Origin: Neorhizobium petrolearium
Lineage (GTDB): Bacteria > Pseudomonadota > Alphaproteobacteria > Rhizobiales > Rhizobiaceae
Assembly (NCBI RefSeq): GCF_017873175.1
Contig: NZ_JAGGJW010000001.1
Span: forward strand, 620,001-684,000
DNA length: 64,000 nt
Reading direction: 5' to 3'
Position 1 is the stretch's first letter; each line of letters begins with the position of its first letter. The notes beneath the pieces are model-generated. The model was not told the origin of the DNA. It searched no databases and saw nothing but the letters and a program-made list of their open reading frames with translations. Position numbers and translations under genes: made by a program. Positions 56,887 to 64,000 of the stretch are shown in pieces.

Positions 56887-58185
56887 TCAGCCGGCAGCCT
56901 TCTTCGTCTGGAACCCCGGCGAGGAAAGCGCCGTGGTGATGTCGGCCAACGGCGCGAGTTGCTCGATCGGGCCAACGGCGGACAATGTCGGAACTGTATC
57001 GAAAAACAGCCGTCCGGCAAGATCGGTGAGCCGTTCGGTGGTGATGCCGGCAAGTCTTTCCATCATTTCGGGGTTGGGGATCGGTCGCCCGTAAAGCATC
57101 ATCTGCCGGGCGATCTGGCCGGCGCGCGCCGCCGGGCTTTCCTGACCCATCAGGAGCTGGGCGCGGATCTGCGCGCGGGCGCGGTCGATTTCCTGCTGGT
57201 CGATCGTTTCGGCTGCCTTGCGCAGCTCGTCGATCACGACCGGTACGAGGTTCGGCAGGTCGTCGCCGCCGGTGGCGGCATGGATGCCGAAGATGCCGGT
57301 ATCGGAAAAGCCCCAGTGGAAGGCATAGACCGAATAGCAGAGGCCGCGATGTTCGCGCACTTCCTGGAAGAGGCGTGACGACATGCCGCCACCCAGGATG
57401 TTCGCGAGGATCTGCGAACAGTAGAAGTCGCGCATGTGATAGGCCTTGCCCTCGAAGCCGATCAGGAGCTGCGCGTCCATCAGGTCGCGGTCTTCGCGCA
57501 CGTCGCCGCCGATATAGCGCGCGGTTTCCAGGACGGGAGTGGCGCTTGGCGTCCGGGGCAGCGTCGCGAAGCGTTCTTCCACCTGCTTGCAGAAGGCTCC
57601 GTGATCGACGGCGCCGGCGGCCACCACGAACATCCGGTCGGTCGTATAGTTGCGCGAAAGATAGTTGCGGATCTGCGCGGGCGTGAAGTCTTTCACCGTT
57701 TCCGGTGTACCCAGGATCGGCCTGCCGATCGTCTGGCCGCGATAGGCGGCTTCCGAGAAGCGGTCGAAGATGATGTCGTCCGGCGTATCATTGGCCGCGC
57801 CGATCTCCTGCAGGATGACGTGTTTTTCGCGGCGCAGCTCTTCCTCGTCGAATGCCGATTCCGTCAGGATGTCGGCGAGGATATCGACCGCGAGAGGCAC
57901 ATGATCCTTCAATACGCGGGCGTAATAGGAGGTGGTTTCTGTGGAGGTGGCGGCGTTGAGCTCGCCGCCGACATTCTCGATTTCCTCGGCGATGTCGCGG
58001 GCACTGCGACGCGCCGTGCCCTTGAAGGCCATGTGCTCGAGAAGATGGGCGATCCCGTGCTCATCCTCGGTCTCGTTACGCGAGCCGGACTTGATCCAGA
58101 CACCCAGCGCAACGCTCTCCAGATGAGGCATGGTCTCGGTGACGACTGTCAACCCGGAGGAAAGCCGGGTGATTTCTACATTCAT
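56887..58185 (-). CDS. M16-family metallopeptidase (processing-peptidase type)
   Basis: A 432-residue zinc peptidase of family M16B, like the mitochondrial processing peptidase beta subunit. The inverted zinc motif is HLLEHMAFKGT (H47, E50, H51) with the distal glutamate in the following helix. RNETEDEHGIAHLLEH, SSRLFQEVREHRGLCYSVYAF and GYASYTRDGG-like segments mark both halves. It has no signal peptide. In rhizobia this gene commonly stands right after thrC, as here (30-base gap). Confidence 0.93.
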   Translation of the reverse strand: MNVEITRLSSGLTVVTETMPHLESVALGVWIKSGSRNETEDEHGIAHLLEHMAFKGTARRSARDIAEEIENVGGELNAATSTETTSYYARVLKDHVPLAVDILADILTESAFDEEELRREKHVILQEIGAANDTPDDIIFDRFSEAAYRGQTIGRPILGTPETVKDFTPAQIRNYLSRNYTTDRMFVVAAGAVDHGAFCKQVEERFATLPRTPSATPVLETARYIGGDVREDRDLMDAQLLIGFEGKAYHMRDFYCSQILANILGGGMSSRLFQEVREHRGLCYSVYAFHWGFSDTGIFGIHAATGGDDLPNLVPVVIDELRKAAETIDQQEIDRARAQIRAQLLMGQESPAARAGQIARQMMLYGRPIPNPEMMERLAGITTERLTDLAGRLFFDTVPTLSAVGPIEQLAPLADITTALSSPGFQTKKAAG

Positions 58186-58215
58186 CTTTACGTCTTTCCG
58201 GCGCTACCGAGGACT

Positions 58216-59616
58216 TCAAGCGCGGGCATGCTGGCCGATGAAGGTTTCGACGGCCTTAAGCTCAGGCTCCAAGATATCGAAGCGCTCCTCCCTTTCCATA
58301 AGATCAGCAAGCCATGATGGAAGCGGCGGATCAATTCCGCAAGCGGATTTTACCGCAGCCGGGAATTTGGCCGGATGCGCGGTGGCAAGCGTCACCATCG
58401 GACTTGAGCTCCGAGCGTTCTTCTTCGCAACGAAAACACCGGTCGCCGTATGGGGGTCGATGAGGTAGCCTGTTTCGGCAAGAGTCTCTCGGATTATCGC
58501 GGCCACCTGGCGTTCCGTCGCCCGTCCGGCGCGGAATTCGCGCTTGATGGCCTTGAGCGCTTCAGGCTTGATTTCGAAGGCCCCGGACTGTTTCAGGCCT
58601 GCCATGGACGACCGCACCGCGGCAGCGTCGCGGCCGTAGGATTCAAACAGCAGCCGTTCGAAATTCGAGGAAATCTGGATGTCCATCGAGGGCGAGGTGG
58701 TCGCCTTGACACCCTTCATCTCGTAGCGGCCGCTCTTCAGCGTGCGGGCGAGGATGTCGTTGTCATTGGTGGCGATCACCAGCCGGTCGATCGGCAGGCC
58801 CATCTTCTTTGCGACATAGCCGGCGAAGATGTCGCCGAAATTGCCGGTCGGCACCGTGAAGGAGATCTTGCGGTCCGGTCCGCCGAGCGAAACAGCGGCG
58901 GTGAAGTAGTAGACCACCTGCGCCATGATGCGGGCCCAGTTGATCGAATTGACACCGGAAAGCTTCAGGCGGTCACGGAAGGCCGCGTCGTTGAACATCT
59001 CTTTGACGAGGGTCTGGCAGTCGTCGAAATTGCCCTTGATCGCCAGCGCATGCACGTTGGCCGCTTTCGACGTGGTCATCTGCCGCTGCTGCACGGGCGA
59101 GACCTTGCCATGCGGGAAGAGGATGAAGATGTCGGTGCGTTCGCGGCCGGCGAAGGCGTCGATTGCGGCTCCCCCCGTATCGCCGGAGGTGGCGCCGACG
59201 ATGGTGGCGCGCTCGCCGCGCTCGGCGAGAACGTAGTCCATCAGCCGCGCCAGCAATTGCATCGCCACGTCCTTGAAGGCGAGGGTGGTGCCGTGGAAGA
59301 GTTCAAGCACGAAATCGTTGGGACCGGTCTGGACGAGCGGCACGACGGCCGGATGCCGGAACGTGGCATAGGCCTCGTCGATCATCGCCTTGAGCCTGTC
59401 GGCCGGAATCTCGCCGTCGACGAAATGTTTGAGGACCTCGAAGGCGATTTCCTGGTAGCTCTTGCCGCGCAGCGCGCGGATCTCCTTCTTCGTCAGCACC
59501 GGCCATTCGCGTGGCACGTAAAGGCCGCCGTCGCGTGCGAGCCCGGCCAGCATGGCATCCCTGAAACGGAGGGACGCGGCTTCGCCCCGGGTAGAAATGT
59601 AGTCCACGACCTTCAA
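58216..59616 (-). CDS. thrC: Threonine synthase
   Basis: PLP enzyme that converts O-phosphohomoserine to threonine. The 466-residue protein has VDYISTRGEAASLRFRDAML at the N-terminus, the PLP-lysine block FHGTTLAFKDVAMQLL, ATSGDTGGAAIDAFAG for phosphate binding, and VPTGNFGDIFAGYVAK. The start is TTG at 59616 (in front of KVVDYIS), as the family begins here; the open frame upstream lacks similarity. Its partner thrB is elsewhere in the window. It opens a minus-strand group with the M16, GNAT and EAL genes. Confidence 0.95.
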   Translation of the reverse strand: MKVVDYISTRGEAASLRFRDAMLAGLARDGGLYVPREWPVLTKKEIRALRGKSYQEIAFEVLKHFVDGEIPADRLKAMIDEAYATFRHPAVVPLVQTGPNDFVLELFHGTTLAFKDVAMQLLARLMDYVLAERGERATIVGATSGDTGGAAIDAFAGRERTDIFILFPHGKVSPVQQRQMTTSKAANVHALAIKGNFDDCQTLVKEMFNDAAFRDRLKLSGVNSINWARIMAQVVYYFTAAVSLGGPDRKISFTVPTGNFGDIFAGYVAKKMGLPIDRLVIATNDNDILARTLKSGRYEMKGVKATTSPSMDIQISSNFERLLFESYGRDAAAVRSSMAGLKQSGAFEIKPEALKAIKREFRAGRATERQVAAIIRETLAETGYLIDPHTATGVFVAKKNARSSSPMVTLATAHPAKFPAAVKSACGIDPPLPSWLADLMEREERFDILEPELKAVETFIGQHARA

Positions 59617-59747
59617 TCCCCAATCGATTTTTATTCGCGCCGCTGATATAGACCATGAAAATGTGCGGTGAAAGAGCGGAAAACGGCGCTCCGGTTCTCC
59701 GAAAAGGCAATGCCCGGAAATGGGCTGGAACGTGGGATGGAAGAGGG

Positions 59748-60317
59748 TTGAGTAGAGTGTTTGGCAAGATTTCACGTGGTCTTCTGGCGGCATCGTTCGT
59801 GGCGGCTCTCGCAGGCTGCAATTCCTCATCATCCACCGAAGGGTTGACGTCCGCCGCGCAGGCCCAGCAACCGGCGACCCCCGTCGTGCAGGCCTATTGC
59901 CCTCAGGTGGTCATGCTGGACCAGACCGCCGTATACCGTGCCTATGCGCGCGGCGGCCAGGACAATCCGGAAAAGCTGCTCTACCAGGCCTCGCTCGCCG
60001 ACGCGACGCGCCAATGCACCGCCAACGAGACCACCTTGACCATCAATGTGGTCGCCCAGGGTCGCATCGTGCAGGGTCCCGCAGGTACGCCCGGCAAGGT
60101 CACGCTGCCGGTGCTCGTCGAAGTGATCGACGGCGACAATGTCATCTACTCACAGAAGATGGCATTCCCGGTCGACATGCCCGCCGGCGGCACGCAATTC
60201 ATCTTCAACAAGCCGGACGTGCAGATTCCGAATGCGCCGGGCGGCGCCTCGCGCTTCACCCGCGTGCGTCTCGGCTTCGAGACAGGCCCGGCAAAGAAGC
60301 CGACCCGCCGGAGCTGA
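59748..60317 (+). CDS. Conserved exported lipoprotein
   Basis: A 189-residue lipoprotein: N-terminal basic SRVFGKISRG, hydrophobic LLAASFVAALAGC with the lipobox cysteine C24, then a Ser-rich spacer. The mature domain (AYCPQVVMLDQTAVYRAYARGG; TIDVTLTV-like TLTINVVAQGRIVQGPAGTPGKVTLPVLVEVIDG; FNKPDVQIPN) is conserved in rhizobia as far as I recall, without known function. I chose the TTG at 59748, giving MSRVFGK; a GTG at 59757 is an alternative. The gene is divergent from thrC. Confidence 0.75.
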   Translation: MSRVFGKISRGLLAASFVAALAGCNSSSSTEGLTSAAQAQQPATPVVQAYCPQVVMLDQTAVYRAYARGGQDNPEKLLYQASLADATRQCTANETTLTINVVAQGRIVQGPAGTPGKVTLPVLVEVIDGDNVIYSQKMAFPVDMPAGGTQFIFNKPDVQIPNAPGGASRFTRVRLGFETGPAKKPTRRS

Positions 60318-60345
60318 TATCGGCTCCTGACCGATACGGGCCGAT

Positions 60346-61035
60346 TCAGAGCGCGCCGCTCCATTCCCCGAGTGCCGCGACCACGGCCGGCAGGTCCATC
60401 ATGCGCGAGATCACGGTCTCCGCGCCGGCATCCGTCAGTCGGTCCGCATGGCTGGGATAGGTGTGCGAGGCGCCGGTGAACCCGACGACGCGCATGCCGG
60501 CGGCTTTCGCGCCATGGATGCCGTGGACGGAATCCTCGATGACAAGCACCCTGTCCGGTGAAACCTTGAACTGTTCGGCGGCGTGCAGGAAGATGTCCGG
60601 CTTCGGCTTCACCCGGTCGCCCCCGAGATCCTTGGCCGAATAGATATGCGGTGCGAAATAGGGCTTGAGGCCGACCTTCTCCAGCATCATGTCGAGTCGG
60701 TGGCTGCTCGAATTGGAGCAGATGCAGCGCTGCGTCGTGAGGCGGGCAAGCGCAAATTTCACGCCGTCGATGATCTTCACGTCGCGGGCGAGGCGGGCAT
60801 CGAGCAGTTTCTCCGACTTGTCGAGCAGCGAGGCGGAAAGGGGTATGTTCGCTTCCTTCTCCACGGCCAGCAGGATGTTCTTCCAGGTCATGCCGGCGAA
60901 ACGCTCGCCCATTTCCTCGATGCTGATCGGATAACCCGCTTCGGTGAGAAGCCGCGATTCGACCTGCGCCGCGATGATTTCGGAATCGACGAGCACGCCG
61001 TCACAGTCGAAAATGATGAGGTCGAAGCCGCTCAT
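60346..61035 (-). CDS. HAD-superfamily hydrolase (phosphoglycolate phosphatase/beta-phosphoglucomutase-like)
   Basis: A 229-residue HAD enzyme. Motif I is IIFDCDGVLVDSE (nucleophile and acid Asp), motif II is ICSNSSSHRL, motif III and IV are in KPKPDIFLHAAE and VIEDSVHGIHGAKAAGM. The cap domain between motifs I and II is C1-type. It would dephosphorylate a small phospho-compound, probably a sugar phosphate. The substrate cannot be told. It is divergent from bioR. Confidence 0.9.
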   Translation of the reverse strand: MSGFDLIIFDCDGVLVDSEIIAAQVESRLLTEAGYPISIEEMGERFAGMTWKNILLAVEKEANIPLSASLLDKSEKLLDARLARDVKIIDGVKFALARLTTQRCICSNSSSHRLDMMLEKVGLKPYFAPHIYSAKDLGGDRVKPKPDIFLHAAEQFKVSPDRVLVIEDSVHGIHGAKAAGMRVVGFTGASHTYPSHADRLTDAGAETVISRMMDLPAVVAALGEWSGAL

Positions 61036-61191
61036 GATGGAAGCCTTGTGTGGATGAAATGCCTTATGCGGAAGTGAAGGCGGGCCTTTTATACGACCGG
61101 GGCCGAAAGCTCAACCAATCCGCCTGCATGGCAGGTGCAAGCGAAGCGGGCGGCTCTCGACAAGGCAGGGATGGCCATCTAAGGAACGAAC

Positions 61192-61860
61192 ATGGGCAAG
61201 GAGCCGGAAGACACCATCGCCAGCCGCATCAGCCGGGTACTTGCCGATCGCATCGTGCGCGGCGAGCTCGCCGCGGGTGCACGTCTTCGCCAGGATCATA
61301 TCGCCGAGGAATTCCAGACGAGCCACGTGCCGGTGCGCGAAGCCTTCCGGCGGTTGGAGGCGCAGGGGCTGGCGATCAGCGAGCCGCGCCGCGGCGTTCG
61401 CGTGGCATCCTTCGATCTCGCCGAAGTTCGCGAAGTGGCGGAAATGCGCGCCGCGCTGGAAGTGCTGGCGCTTCGCCATGCCGCGCGCCATCTGACGCCG
61501 GCCATCCTCGATGCGGCGGAAGAGGCGACCCGCGAGGGCGATGCGGCAGCCGACGTTCAGGCCTGGGAAGAGGCGAACCGTCGGTTCCACCGCCTTATCC
61601 TCGCACCCTGCGGCATGAAGCGGCTGCTTGCCTCGATCGACGACCTGCATGCGGCAAGCGCCCGTTTCCTGTTCTCCGCCTGGCAATCCGGCTGGGAGAA
61701 GCGGACCGACCACGATCATCGCGCCATTCTTGCCGCGCTACGTCAGGGCAGGGCGGAGGAGGCTGCGGCCATCCTCCAGAAGCATGTCCAATGGATCGGC
61801 CGCGGCCCGCAGCCCTCTCGGGCAGGTATGTCGCGCGAGACTTTCGCCATCGTCGGTTGA
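61192..61860 (+). CDS. bioR: BioR, GntR-family repressor of biotin genes
   Basis: A 222-residue FCD-type GntR regulator. The winged helix (ASRISRVLADRIVRGELAAGARLRQDHIAEEF; HVPVREAFRRLEAQG) is followed by an all-helical C-terminal domain (EMRAALEVLALRHAAR; RRFHRLILAPCG; DHRAILAALRQGR) with the metal-site pattern of FadR-like FCD proteins. The call BioR rests on the two TTATAGATAA-type boxes just downstream and on bioY being the next gene. BioR represses biotin genes in rhizobia and relatives. AAGGA precedes ATG 61192. Confidence 0.88.
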   Translation: MGKEPEDTIASRISRVLADRIVRGELAAGARLRQDHIAEEFQTSHVPVREAFRRLEAQGLAISEPRRGVRVASFDLAEVREVAEMRAALEVLALRHAARHLTPAILDAAEEATREGDAAADVQAWEEANRRFHRLILAPCGMKRLLASIDDLHAASARFLFSAWQSGWEKRTDHDHRAILAALRQGRAEEAAAILQKHVQWIGRGPQPSRAGMSRETFAIVG

Positions 61861-61870
61861 TGATCCAAAA

Positions 61871-61880
61871 TTATAGATAA
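61871..61880. promoter_or_regulatory. BioR box 1
   Basis: TTATAGATAA, a perfect match to the BioR consensus TTATMKATAA, flanked by A/T runs. It lies ten bases past the bioR stop and 170 bases before bioY. Confidence 0.8.
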
Positions 61881-62021
61881 TTTATTTCCCTGCAAAATCT
61901 GTCAAAATCGCCGGATATCTCTGCTTGTTCGATCTTTATCGCGTCGCAGATGGCGATTGATCGCGGCAAAGCCACTTGCGAAGCGTGTGAATGTGTTTCA
62001 TGAAATAGATGGGAATCAAAA

Positions 62022-62031
62022 TTATCTATAA
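62022..62031. promoter_or_regulatory. BioR box 2
   Basis: TTATCTATAA, the reverse complement of box 1 and a perfect TTATMKATAA match, 18 bases before the bioY start. Binding here would cover the translation or transcription start region of bioY. Confidence 0.85.
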
Positions 62032-62049
62032 TTTGAAAAGGAGCGATTG

Positions 62050-62637
62050 ATGTACCTGACCAATTCCCATGAAGCCCTTGCATTCGATCCGCTGCGGCTG
62101 GCCGGCAGGTCGGTCCTGACGAAGGTCGTGTTCGTGCTGGCCGGCACGCTGGCACTGGCGATCGCCTCGCAAATCGCCGTGCCGATGGTGCCGGTGCCGA
62201 TCACCATGCAGACCTTCGCGGTGACCATGATCGGCGTGCTCTACGGCTGGCGGCTCGGCGTGGTGACGGTTCTCGCATGGCTCGGCGAGGCTATGCTCGG
62301 CGCCCCGGTTCTGGCGGGCGGCGCGGGCGGAATTGCTCCTTTCATGGGGGCGACCGCCGGTTATCTCTTTTCCTTCCCGCTGGTCGCCGCCGCAGCCGGC
62401 TGGCTTGCCGAACAAGGCTGGACCGGACAGCGCCTTGTCGCCAGCTTCTCGGCGCATCTGGCCGCAAACCTCTTGTGCCTAGCGCTCGGCTGGGTCTGGC
62501 TCGCGGCGTTGATCGGAGCTGAAAAGGCATTCTGGGCCGGTGTCGCGCCCTTCATCCTCGGTGCGGCGTTGAAATCGGGCCTGGCGGCTGCTGTCCTGGC
62601 CGTGCTCGCCTCTCGCAATCGTACTGCGGCAGAGTAA
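62050..62637 (+). CDS. bioY: Biotin transporter BioY (S component)
   Basis: A 195-residue substrate-binding membrane component of an ECF-type biotin importer, with about six helices. Family motifs are ALAIASQIAVPMVPVPITMQTFAV and LLGWRLGVVTVLAWLGEAMLGAPVLAGG-like (LYGWRLGVVTVLAWL), plus GGIAPFMGATAGYLFSFPL. No bioM/bioN energising genes follow, although rhizobia often have bioMNY together. BioY alone can transport biotin in some organisms. GGAG lies seven bases before ATG 62050. Expression should be repressed by BioR when biotin is ample. Confidence 0.94.
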   Translation: MYLTNSHEALAFDPLRLAGRSVLTKVVFVLAGTLALAIASQIAVPMVPVPITMQTFAVTMIGVLYGWRLGVVTVLAWLGEAMLGAPVLAGGAGGIAPFMGATAGYLFSFPLVAAAAGWLAEQGWTGQRLVASFSAHLAANLLCLALGWVWLAALIGAEKAFWAGVAPFILGAALKSGLAAAVLAVLASRNRTAAE

Positions 62638-63110
62638 TGGTTAGGCTGCGGCCGCATCATCTTCTCTGCATGCTGACCTTTGTCGGCGAAGGCTATAATC
62701 CGGCCTTCGTCGCCAACTATCGCCGGATCGCGGCCCGGCTTTCTGCCGGCGAACCGATCGAAATCGTCTCCGGCCCGGACGATATCTGCGCGCCGCTTCT
62801 GCGGGATGAGGATGCACATTGCCTCGCAGCCTCGGTTGTCGGTCGTGATGCGGCGGCGCTTGCCGATCTTGGCAAGCTGCTTGGTTGTGAGCTTGAGGCA
62901 GGATCGGTGATCGTTTCCGACCCGGCGCTGCTTGAGAGATTGCGCCACGCCTTTTCCGCGGGCGTGACGCGCCGCGCCTGCGTCGGTTGCGAATGGGGCG
63001 GGCTTTGCGACCGCATCGCGGGGGAGGGATATCAAGAGGCGCTGGTGCGGGGACGAAAGCTCAATCCGCCGGAAACAGCGCCAGGAATTTCCGCTCGCCC
63101 TCGGGCGTGA
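62637..63110 (+). CDS. DUF1284 family protein
   Basis: A 157-residue protein beginning VRLRPHHLLCMLTFVGEGYNPAFVANYRRIAARL, the signature of DUF1284, with PDDICAPL and four or more cysteines (CVGCEWGGLCDR) that could bind metal or an iron-sulfur cluster. The function of the family is unknown. Its ATG overlaps the bioY stop by one base (TAATG), so it is translated with bioY. Its last 50 bases overlap the 3' end of the convergent ArsR gene. Confidence 0.82.
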   Translation: MVRLRPHHLLCMLTFVGEGYNPAFVANYRRIAARLSAGEPIEIVSGPDDICAPLLRDEDAHCLAASVVGRDAAALADLGKLLGCELEAGSVIVSDPALLERLRHAFSAGVTRRACVGCEWGGLCDRIAGEGYQEALVRGRKLNPPETAPGISARPRA

Positions 63111-63744
63111 ACAGCACGGCGCGGCTTTCGCCGCTGCGCCTTGCCCAGCCTTTTTCGAGGAAATGCGACAGCAGCGCCTTGCCGAGCGTGCCGGCAAGAT
63201 GCGAGCGCCGCTCGCTCCAGTCGAGGCAGGATTTGCAGATCGGCCGGCGGCTGGAGGAAAGCGTTCCCACATCGATGCCGATCCTGCCGAGTTCCGCCCG
63301 GCCTTCCTCCGTCATCGCCAGGTTCTCGCCATCGGTCGCAATCGCACCACGTTTGACGAAACTGTCGAGCATCCTCACACCATAATCTCCGGCCAGGTGA
63401 TCGTAGCAGACCCGCGCCTTGCGCAACGCCGGATCCTTCGGTCCTGGCTGGTGGCGCAGGTGCCCGCGGCTTGCGGCAAATCCCATGAGACTTTCGAGCA
63501 GCGAGCCGGCCGCCGCATCGGCCAGCGTGAAATAGCGATGCCGTCCCTGCTTGCGCTGGGCGATGAGGCCGCCATCCTCCAGTTTCGAAAGATGCGAACT
63601 CGCCGTCTGCAGCGTCACGCCGGCTGCTTGCGCAAGCTCGGTCGCCGTCAGCGCCTGTCCGCCCATCAACGCCGTCAGCATGTTGGCGCGGGCGGGATCA
63701 CCGATCAATGTTCCGATGCGGGCAATGTCTGGGCCTTCTTTCAT
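63061..63744 (-). CDS. ArsR-family transcriptional regulator
   Basis: A 227-residue regulator. The first roughly 95 residues are an ArsR winged helix (IARIGTLIGDPARANMLTALMGG; LTATELAQAAGVTLQTASSHLSKLEDGGLIAQ; GRHRYFTLAD). A long C-terminal part (ICKSCLDWSERRSHLAGTLGKALLSHFLEKGWARR) is conserved in relatives and holds a CxxC-like cysteine pair that may sense metal or redox state. It is divergent from the NIPSNAP gene, 70 bases apart, and may control it. Confidence 0.88.
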   Translation of the reverse strand: MKEGPDIARIGTLIGDPARANMLTALMGGQALTATELAQAAGVTLQTASSHLSKLEDGGLIAQRKQGRHRYFTLADAAAGSLLESLMGFAASRGHLRHQPGPKDPALRKARVCYDHLAGDYGVRMLDSFVKRGAIATDGENLAMTEEGRAELGRIGIDVGTLSSSRRPICKSCLDWSERRSHLAGTLGKALLSHFLEKGWARRSGESRAVLFTPEGERKFLALFPAD

Positions 63745-63814
63745 ACTTCGATCCTAGCCGAAGCATCTTCGTTCGGCAATATGGCAAAACACCCCTGCAA
63801 GACAGGAGAAAGCC

Positions 63815-64000
63815 ATGATCACGTGTTTCATTCGCTATGAGATCGACCCGTTCAGGAAAACTGAGTTCGCCGAATATGCCCGCAACTGGGGCCAGGCGAT
63901 CCCGCGCTGCGGTGCCGATCTCATCGGTTATTTCGGTCCCCATGAAGGCTCGGCCACGACCGCCTACGGCGTCTATAATATCGAGAGCCTGGCGGCCTAC
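63815..64000 (+). CDS. NIPSNAP family protein, 5' part cut by window edge
   Basis: The first 62 codons of a protein starting MITCFIRYEIDPFRKTEFAEYARNW, with a later GADLIGYFGPHEGS segment. This is the opening of the NIPSNAP ferredoxin-like fold, a family of about 100 residues in bacteria, of unclear function. AGGAG lies seven bases before ATG 63815. The gene runs off the right edge. Confidence 0.82.
   Translation, partial: MITCFIRYEIDPFRKTEFAEYARNWGQAIPRCGADLIGYFGPHEGSATTAYGVYNIESLAAY

Overview
The window reads as a chromosomal segment of a GC-rich alphaproteobacterium, most likely a member of the Rhizobiaceae (Rhizobium/Neorhizobium/Agrobacterium-like). The reasons are family content and order: tldD and ialB divergent from ctaC-ctaD-ctaB-ctaG-ctaE, followed by surf1-ispH-thrB-rnhA; a BioR-type regulator with TTATAGATAA boxes at bioY; the cytosolic GlgE/TreS trehalose route; and rhizobial-style palindromic repeats with GCATGTCG...CGACATGC ends. 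Protein-coding genes fill nearly all of the sequence. I see no rRNA, tRNA, CRISPR, transposase or prophage genes.

Region by region. (1) 1-6.0 kb: treS (cut by the left edge) and glgE on the minus strand, then an orphan Bug/TctC-type periplasmic binding protein with a strong terminator. (2) 6.2-7.0 kb: a cupin protein and a DUF3175 protein. (3) 7.1-20.0 kb: a large sugar-catabolism block. A LacI-family repressor is divergent from nagB-like, SIS-domain, nagA-like and ceramidase-like genes; then follow an ABC importer (binding protein, two permeases, ATPase), an AGE-fold epimerase-like protein, mannonate dehydratase and a Gfo/Idh/MocA oxidoreductase. Two near-identical operators (core GCAACCGGTTGC), each fused to a TTGACA box, stand before the enzyme genes and before the transporter genes. 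The set looks dedicated to an N-acylated amino sugar possibly linked to a hexuronate or aldonate. It is the best candidate here for an undescribed system. (4) 20.0-20.6 kb: a BrnT/BrnA toxin-antitoxin pair. (5) 20.7-36.6 kb: mostly housekeeping genes (ribB with a degenerate cyclohydrolase domain, aroC, fabI, pdxH, tldD) with a CHASE-PAS-GGDEF-EAL signalling protein, a CbpA-like DnaJ protein, envelope lipoproteins, a polysaccharide deacetylase and an IalB protein. (6) 37.0-45.7 kb: aa3-type cytochrome c oxidase structural and assembly genes, including a 46-residue CoxF-like ORF, then ispH, thrB and rnhA. (7) 45.7-51.0 kb: a methyltransferase, an EEP-family phosphatase, a Dabb protein, a 1-Cys peroxiredoxin, a DsbD-N-like protein, YqgE and a zinc metallopeptidase. 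(8) 51.3-61.0 kb: an acyl-CoA dehydrogenase divergent from an HxlR regulator, a membrane GGDEF-EAL protein with a broken GGDEF motif, a GNAT protein, an M16 peptidase, thrC, a lipoprotein and a HAD phosphatase. (9) 61.2-64.0 kb: bioR-bioY with two BioR boxes, a DUF1284 protein overlapping an ArsR regulator tail to tail, and a NIPSNAP gene cut by the right edge.

Functional links. Trehalose/alpha-glucan interconversion (treS, glgE) sits at the left end. The LacI regulon couples import and breakdown of one sugar. The cta genes, surf1 and the small CoxF-like ORF build one respiratory oxidase. thrB and thrC complete threonine synthesis from separate sites. Three palindromic repeats all lie just past 3' ends of genes. 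All assignments come from reading motifs by eye; no database search was run.
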